DNA of 64,000 bases from NCBI RefSeq assembly GCF_024297065.1, contig NZ_CP101114.1, forward strand, positions 1,116,001 to 1,180,000. The letters run 5' to 3'. The position numbers and the translations under genes were made by a program. The notes under the pieces are model-generated. The model saw only the letters and a list, made by a program, of their open reading frames with translations, was not told where the DNA came from and searched no databases. Origin of the DNA: Bartonella harrusi (GTDB lineage: Bacteria > Pseudomonadota > Alphaproteobacteria > Rhizobiales > Rhizobiaceae). This document shows positions 58,512-64,000 of the stretch, piece after piece; the stretch's first letter is position 1, and each line of letters starts with the position of its first letter.

Positions 58512-58609
58512 AAAACTTGTCACGTAAGGACGGACAAGACTTTTTCAAATTATCGCAAATTGAGAATAGCAAAAACCGTCCTGTGACGCAATGTCTAAGG
58601 ATGAGAAAA

Positions 58610-59516
58610 ATGTATCATTTTATAAATGCTCGGGGCATTACAAATGCCTTGCGGGGTGTCTGGTATGGTGCTTATGGACTTGCCCGTTGCCCTGCTCATG
58701 ATGATCAAGTGCCTAGTTTATCCCTTGCCAATGGAAATGACGGGCGTCTCTTGCTTTATTGTTATGCCGGCTGTTCTTTTAGAGAGATCTTACAAGCTCT
58801 TAAGAGTATTGGTCTTATCGATATACAAACATGTTTTGATAAAACTTATGATTATAGGTTTTCTCTCTCAAAACAGTTTTGTTGTGAAGATAACAAGGCA
58901 AAACAGAAAGCAGAGAGAACACAAAAGATTTGGAAGCAAAGTCAACCGATTAAAGAGGCCTTAGCAGAGCTTTATTTACGCAAGCGTGGGATCACTTGTA
59001 ACTTGCCTCCCTAGTTTACGCTTTCATAGCAAATGCCCCCATCCCTCTGGGAAAACCATCCCCGCGTTTGTCGCTCTCGTTGAGGGTGGTGGCTCCTTTG
59101 CAATCCATAGAACCTTTTTACAAGACAATGGATGCAAAACAGAACAGTTACCAACAAAAGCTATGCTGGGCTCTGTTAAGGGCGGTGCTGTGCATTTATG
59201 CCAAGCTAATTCTCAACATCTGGTCATTTGTGAGGGAATTGAAACAGGTCTTTCTCTGCTGTCTGGTCTGTTATCAGAGCCTGTGACTTTATGGGCATCC
59301 CTTTCAACCAGTGGCATGGTGCATGTGTGCTTACCTCATATCAAATCAAAAACCCATCTCACCATAGCTATGGATGGCGATGATGCGGGTCGTAAAGCAG
59401 GTTTTGCCCTTGCTGCCCGTGCGCAATGCCAAGGCTTCAAAGTTTTTATCATGCAGGCCCCCCATGGCTCTGACTTCAACATTTTATTATTAAATTATGA
59501 AAGCGAAAAACAATGA
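58610..59516 (+). pseudogene. Element primase/Toprim protein, frameshifted
   Basis: The first part (ATG 58610, MYHFINARGITNALRGVWYG) has an N-terminal zinc-ribbon-like pattern: ARCPAHDDQVPSLSLANG, then LLLYCYAGCSFREIL, typical of phage and plasmid primases. Near 59007-59014 an extra base in CCTCCCT shifts the frame and stops it; the second frame continues to 59516 with AFVALVEGGGS, the Toprim segments LVICEGIETGLSLL and LTIAMDGDDAGRKAG. Joined they would make a primase of about 300 residues. The end overlaps the DUF3987 start (ATG 59513). It is probably inactive unless the extra base is an error. Confidence 0.72.
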
Positions 59517-60545
59517 CAAAACATAGTCTTGATAACAATGAAAATAGTTCTGTAAATGATACTGATAATGATAACACCCCTGTCTCTTTAAAGGAGCATC
59601 CCTGTTTACAAGCCATTCCTTATGAACAGGCTTTGCAACAAATGGGTTGGGGCGAATTAAAACCAATCAACAAAGCGCTTTTACCGGTTGAACCTTTTCA
59701 CCCCGAACAAATGCCTTCAACTTTACGAGACTATATTTATGACGTGGCTGAATGCCAACAATCTTCTCTCGATTTTATTGTTGTCTCGGCTCTGTGTGGG
59801 TTAGCTGCCCTGATTGGTAATGGAATTCGCATTGCTCCAAAACAAAATACGCACAATTGGAAAATTGTCCCTAATCTATGGGGCGCCATTATCGGACGAT
59901 CTGCAACTCTCAAAACACCTGATATGCAAGCTGCTCTCGCTCCTCTTTATTCCTTTCAAAATGAATGGTATCAACAATGGCATAAACAGAAAGAGACAAA
60001 AAATCTTCTCATTGAATTAGAGAGACAAGAAAAGAAAAAACAAGCCCGAAAAGCTTTTAAAAATAAAAACAAGCAACAAGCTCTCGCTCTTCTTAATGAA
60101 TCTCTTGAAGACCAAGAAAGTGAGGATGAAACTCTTGTTAAACGACGTCTTCTTGTCAATGATGCAACGGTTGAAAAGCTTGGAGAATTACTGAGAGAAA
60201 ACCCGCGCGGGTTATTAATGGTCCGTGATGAACTTTCTGGGTTTTTAGCTAATATGGAAAGAAAGGAATATCAGACTGACCGTTCTTTTTATCTGACAGC
60301 TTTTAATGGGGATGGTTATTTTTTCTATGACCGTATTGGGCGTGGAACAATTTATATTCCCAATGCAACGCTCTCTATAATCGGAACAATCCAACCTACG
60401 CGCATTCTCCATTTTATCCGTCATGCTTTATATGGAAAAGGAGATGATGGTTTCTTTCAACGGTTTCAAATGATGGTATGGCCCGATAACAATAAAGAGA
60501 GAATGGAGGGATGAATATCCCAATAGAGAGGCATGGGAAGCGTAA
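59513..60545 (+). pseudogene. DUF3987 domain protein (element replication), first copy with 3' disruption
   Basis: The 333-codon frame carries a DUF3987-like domain found in primase-helicase proteins of phages and genomic islands: SSLDFIVVSALCGLAALIG near residue 90, a P-loop-like LWGAIIGRSATLKTPDM (normally GxxGxGKT/S; here it reads GRSATLKT) near 123, and VRDELSGFLANME (Walker B-like) near 236. The frame stops at TGA 60512; shifting frame yields WRDEYPNREAWEAY at 60490-60540, the natural continuation, so the gene is disrupted here. A diverged second copy of its 3' half follows directly. Confidence 0.7.
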
Positions 60546-61011
60546 AGCTATCGCTCTTCTTAATGAACCTCTTGAAGACCAAGAAAGTGAGGATGAAACT
60601 CTTGTTAAACAGCGTCTTCTTGTCAATGATGCAACGGTTGAAAAGCTTGGAGAATTACTGAGAGAAAACCCGCGCGGGTTATTAATGGTCCGTGATGAAC
60701 TTTCTGGGTTTTTAGCTAATATGGAAAGAAAGGAATATCAGACAGACCGTTCTTTTTATCTAACGGCTTTTAGTGGAAATTCTCCTTATATCTATGACCG
60801 TATAGAACGTGGAACAATTTATATTCCCAATGCAACACTTTCCATTATAGGAGGCATTCAACCTTCTCGGATTATTCCCATTGTACAAGCGATAAACCGT
60901 GGAATAAACGATGATGGTTTATTGCAACGGTTTCAACTGATGGTATGGCCCGATAACAATAAAGAGAGAATGGAGGGATGAATATCCCAATAGAGAGGCA
61001 TGGGAAGCGTA
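60084..61011 (+). repeat. 467-bp imperfect tandem duplication inside the DUF3987 gene
   Basis: Bases 60084-60550 and 60551-61011 align with a period of 467. The outer parts (the EDQESEDET to DRSFYLTAF region and the last 60 bases) are almost identical, whereas about 150 bases in the middle are much more diverged. The period is not a multiple of three, so the copies lie in different frames. Confidence 0.9.
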
Positions 61012-61060
61012 TGAAAAAGTGTTTCGTTCTCTTTATGATAAACCGGTAGGATCTTCTTGA
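60551..61060 (+). pseudogene. Second, diverged copy of the DUF3987 3' half
   Basis: This segment repeats the 3' part of the preceding gene: EDQESEDETLVK, VRDELSGFLANME and FQLMVWPDNNKERMEG. Between them it differs clearly (for example IQPSRIIPIVQAINRGINDD versus IQPTRILHFIRHALYGKGDD). The open frame of 156 codons ends at 60981 with the same frame disruption as the first copy; the shifted frame continues WEAYEKVFRSLYDKP to TGA 61058. It starts with vector-like codons MNIPIERHGKRK that are the out-of-frame end of copy one, not a real N-terminus. Confidence 0.75.
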
Positions 61061-62689
61061 GAATCTACACTTTTATGCATATTCAATTGATCATTTTTAT
61101 AAGCAATTGCTCTCTAAAAACAGAGCATAAAAAAACAAATCATGATGCAAATATTATATTGCATGTGAACATTCAAATGAAATGGAAAGAAACTATCATG
61201 CATAACAGTTCATAAGTGTTACAATATGTTTTATTACAATAAATCACATGGTTAAAAATGCAATCGTTTAAAATTGTCTATAACGAAATCACATAGGTTT
61301 AAAACTACATCTTGTTTTTAAAATTACATTGATAACGCATAAAGAAATTCCTGTCTCTAAAATGAGGGAAGCGTAAAATAGAGAAATATTATCAAAGCAT
61401 CATTATAACACCAGCTGCTTTAAAGATTGCATAAAACTGTGAAAAAATATCAATTGATAGATTTTTCTAAAAATTTAGAAAATAGTCTATAACTATTATA
61501 GATAAAAATCATCATGTTATGTTTTATAAAATCGAAAGTCTTTTAATGATATCATCAAATTAGGTATAAAAAGCTGTTTTGCAAGTTACAGTTTTAACAA
61601 AGTAATAAAACCGAATTTGGATTGCATAATTTTAGACATCTTTAAAATGAGAGCACCCTCTTTACGATAAATAGAGAGAAGTTAAGAGAGATAATATCAT
61701 TAAACGCCAATATTTAAAGAGAGTTATAGAAAGATAACGTTTCTAAATTAGGGATATTGAATTTTGCTCACTCAAAAATGAGCCAGCGTATTTAAAAAGA
61801 GATTACATTTACTAAAAAAGAAATAAACTTATGAGAATCTCTTTAAATGAATGTTTAATCGTTTAAAACCATTAAGAAAGCAATAACATATGGATTATAT
61901 CAATAGTATCTATATAAGAACTAAAATCTGGTATTTATCATAAACCCAATGGATGCTTTCTTTTGAAAGCATTTTCTTATGAAAAAAACTCATAAACTGC
62001 AGAGTTAACAGCAAAACAAATTTAAAAGCCTGTAATTTACGAAAAGCTGCTGTTGTTTATTTTATGCAACATTTCCTTAAAAACCAACGCTTACAATCAT
62101 AAATAAAAAAAACAGATTTTTACCTATTGCACTTAAAACGCATTCCCTCTTGATTGACTTGATATCAATTTACAAAGCGTTTTGATTTTAGAATGTAAGT
62201 TATTTGAAATTGATCCAATTCAAAAATAAGCTTAATATCTTAATACGTTTTAAGAGAGACGTTTTGATAATGTGCTTTTTTTAATGAACCACCTCAAATA
62301 TGATGGTGTTGTTATTGATGGATTTTAAACAATCACAGAACTAAAAAACACTTTCATATTCTTCTTTGGATATGATACGAAATCAACACCACGGGCGCCC
62401 TGTACAAACCATTTGGAATTGCATTTGTGCGTAATAGTCAAACTTTCTCTCGTTATCTCACACCGCCACTATTTGTTTTTGTTTGGTTGGTATATATTTG
62501 ATATCTTGAATATGTATGTATTCGAGCCACCTTTTAAATCGTGCTTGGAACACTTTCATCTGAACCCAAGAGTCTATATAAATGGCTATTGAATAAATTA
62601 AAACAATTCATTATTAAATAGAAAAAGATAAACGTGCTATCAGATGATATTGTAGAGAGTTCTAAGAGAAAAAAATTGATGCATAAATG
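61061..62689. other. 1.6-kb AT-rich stretch without genes
   Basis: No coding sequence is supported. The region contains imperfect repeats of the type TAAAATGAG..., for example near 61360 and 61646, each followed by AAATAGAGA and TATCA. A hairpin lies at 61953-61972. A 35-residue hydrophobic stretch can be read near 62400-62510 on the plus strand, but there is no start or domain. It looks like eroded element sequence. Confidence 0.4.
61953..61979. terminator. Terminator-like hairpin in the decayed island
   Basis: ATGCTTTC (61953-61960), loop TTTT and GAAAGCAT (61965-61972) form an 8-bp perfect stem followed by TTTCTTA. The nearest upstream gene remnant ends 890 bases away, so it may be left from a lost gene. 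Confidence 0.5.
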
Positions 62690-63295
62690 ATATCCCGTGA
62701 CCTAGAACAAATCTTCGGCTCAGACTGTTTGTCAGTGTGCGGTTTCAGGTGCTCTTTCACTCCCCTTGTCGGGATACTTTTCACCTTTCCCTCACGGTAC
62801 TGGTGCGCTATCCGTCATGCACGCGTACTTAGACTTAGATCGTGATCGCCCCATATTCAAACAGGATTTCACGTGTCCCGCCCGACTCTAGGACTTAAAT
62901 CAGATTTACGTATATGGGACTATTACCCAATTTGGTATGACGTTCCAATCGTTTTTACTTTTCTCCATTTAAACCACTGGCTTGGTCTGCGTTCGCTCGC
63001 CACTACTAACGGAGCCTCATTTGGTATCCTGTCCTACAGATACTTAGATGTTTCAGTTCCCTGCATTTACTTCTTAAATTCTATTTCATTCAGATGTAGA
63101 TATTTTTTATGGCTAGAACTTTAAACTGTTTTTACAAAACAACTTAATTTTTCCAGCCATCAAAGGTGGAATGCCCCATTCGGAAATCTACGGATCAAAG
63201 GGTATTTACACCTCCCCTTAGCATATCGCAGCGTATCACGTCCTTCATCGCCTGTGCATGCCAAGGCATCCACTAATTGCCTCTATTCATTCAAC
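62690..63295 (-). pseudogene. Degenerate 5' fragment of 23S rRNA
   Basis: Read on the minus strand from about 63295, the sequence matches the 5' end of bacterial 23S rRNA: GTGGATGCCTTGGCATGCAC, GGCGATGAAGGACGTGATAC, CTGCGATA, later GCCACTACTAACGGA-type and AAGCCAGTGGTTTAAA-like blocks, and ACACGTGAAATCCTGTTTGA and GTGAGGGAAAGGTGAAAAGT. It ends around E. coli position 500-520. Many substitutions and small indels (the stretch 63060-63160 is poorly matched) show it is not a working rRNA, and no 16S, tRNA-Ile/Ala or 5S is in the window. It may include some spacer sequence to the right of 63295. Confidence 0.9.
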
Positions 63296-63604
63296 AATCA
63301 CTGTTGTTCAATAATTTGTTCACACACTTTGTTGTTCAACACAGTGAATGATTTGTCTATTTGTCTGCATTCTTTACCCTGTACGAAACAAAGCGCGAAA
63401 CAAACAAAATATCAGCAGAAAAGACCAACTTCTCGCGATATATCCCATGGCATGGTTAAGCCTCCAACCATATGCAAAAACGCCTTCTGTCAAGAATAAT
63501 GACATAGTGTTTTTAAATATGGCGGCAAAAATCTAAAAGTTATGGGAGCAATAGAAAAATGAGGTATATTCAAAAAACAGACTGCATCTCATCAAGTGTT
63601 TTGA

Positions 63605-63841
63605 AAGATTCTCTTGAACCATTTATTTTCCCAACAAGCTATCTCACTATTGGCCATAATCAAAGACAATAAAGATTTTTTCCAAGTGATAGAAAGGAAG
63701 CGCAGGACAAAGAAACTGCTGCTACAAGATGCGCTAATTACTGAACGAACTCTTTTCCGTTTAATCTCTGTGTAATTGGCTGATGAACAGTTTAATGCAC
63801 TAGCCTCTTTCACCTATAATCTGAGTAGAAACACCCTCTAA
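63605..63841 (+). pseudogene. Possible eroded coding fragment at window end
   Basis: From 63605 the frame encodes ILLNHLFSQQAISLLAIIKD, then FFQVIERKRRTKKLLLQDAL and ITERTLFRLISV before TAA 63773; the same frame then continues with LADEQFNALASFTYNLSRNT to TAA 63839. Composition is protein-like, with one internal stop, and no start codon precedes it. Family unknown. The surrounding 63296-63604 and 63842-64000 show nothing else I can support. Confidence 0.3.
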
Positions 63842-64000
63842 AACTCTAGCTTAACATTGAAAATTTAAGAAGCACCTCTTTATAGGAAGCAGCAATAAAA
63901 AGATAAAACCCTAGATCAGACGGAATCCATTAAAGAACACTCGGCTACTCATTTTCAATAGCAATATTTTCCGTAGCAATCGCGTATATGCATCCTGCAT

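Noticed and set aside
62873-63124. 83-codon plus-strand frame
   Set aside because: Lies antisense within the 23S rRNA fragment; not a protein gene.
1-64000. CRISPR arrays or complete insertion sequences
   Set aside because: No regularly spaced identical repeats and no intact transposase with terminal inverted repeats were seen.

Overview
The window reads as a chromosome segment of an AT-rich alphaproteobacterium of the Rhizobiales, most likely a Bartonella species. The gene order nuoLMN-birA-rnj-proS-lolCD, sdhE-mfd, an IalB-family gene facing rne, amiC-ponA-prfB, tyrS, the nifS-sufBCDS-sufT cluster, metG-tatD and tmk-holB is typical of that group. Low GC, IalB, a phosphatidylcholine synthase, a periplasmic Cu,Zn superoxide dismutase and many decaying genes fit a host-restricted Bartonella. 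This is an inference from protein recognition; no database search was run.

Layout. 1-14.2 kb is dense plus-strand housekeeping: the end of the complex I operon, biotin ligase, RNase J, prolyl-tRNA synthetase, lipoprotein-export ABC proteins, SdhE and Mfd. 14.4-18 kb is accessory: an unknown secreted coiled-coil protein, about 1.6 kb of a heavily broken minus-strand gene, and an IalB-family protein that shares a terminator with convergent rne. 18-29.4 kb holds RNase E, cell-wall genes (AmiC, PBP1A), prfB with its programmed +1 frameshift, a Bcp peroxiredoxin, TyrRS and an alpha/beta hydrolase. 29.5-36.1 kb is the Fe-S assembly cluster; sufB carries a one-base frameshift in a T run. Directly after sufT comes a type III restriction-modification module (Mod, Res and an HrgA-like HARE-HTH protein, 36.1-41.8 kb). 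42-55.8 kb mixes sodC, two small membrane or exported proteins, a UbiH-type hydroxylase, phosphatidylcholine synthase, a hydroxyisobutyryl-CoA hydrolase-like protein, and a minus-strand run tmk-holB-metG-tatD-MBL hydrolase, a DacA-like protein and RlpA. A broken sufS copy lies at 54.7 kb.

55.8-64 kb is a degraded integrated element. It begins near a 24-nt sequence that looks like the 3' end of a tRNA gene. It holds a terminase fragment, a tyrosine integrase with at least four lesions, an AlpA-type regulator, a frameshifted primase, a DUF3987 gene with a diverged tandem second copy of its 3' half, about 1.6 kb of AT-rich sequence without genes, and a decayed 5' piece of 23S rRNA on the minus strand.

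Functional themes are respiration and flavin/Fe-S cofactor assembly (nuo, sdhE, suf, ubiH), envelope growth and division (amiC, ponA, dacA-like, rlpA, lolCD, pcs), and translation and RNA turnover (proS, tyrS, metG, prfB, rne, rnj). The most notable signals are the broken sufB beside an intact suf set, the sufS relic, the mod-res-hrgA module at the suf boundary, and the mosaic island with a 23S rRNA fragment.
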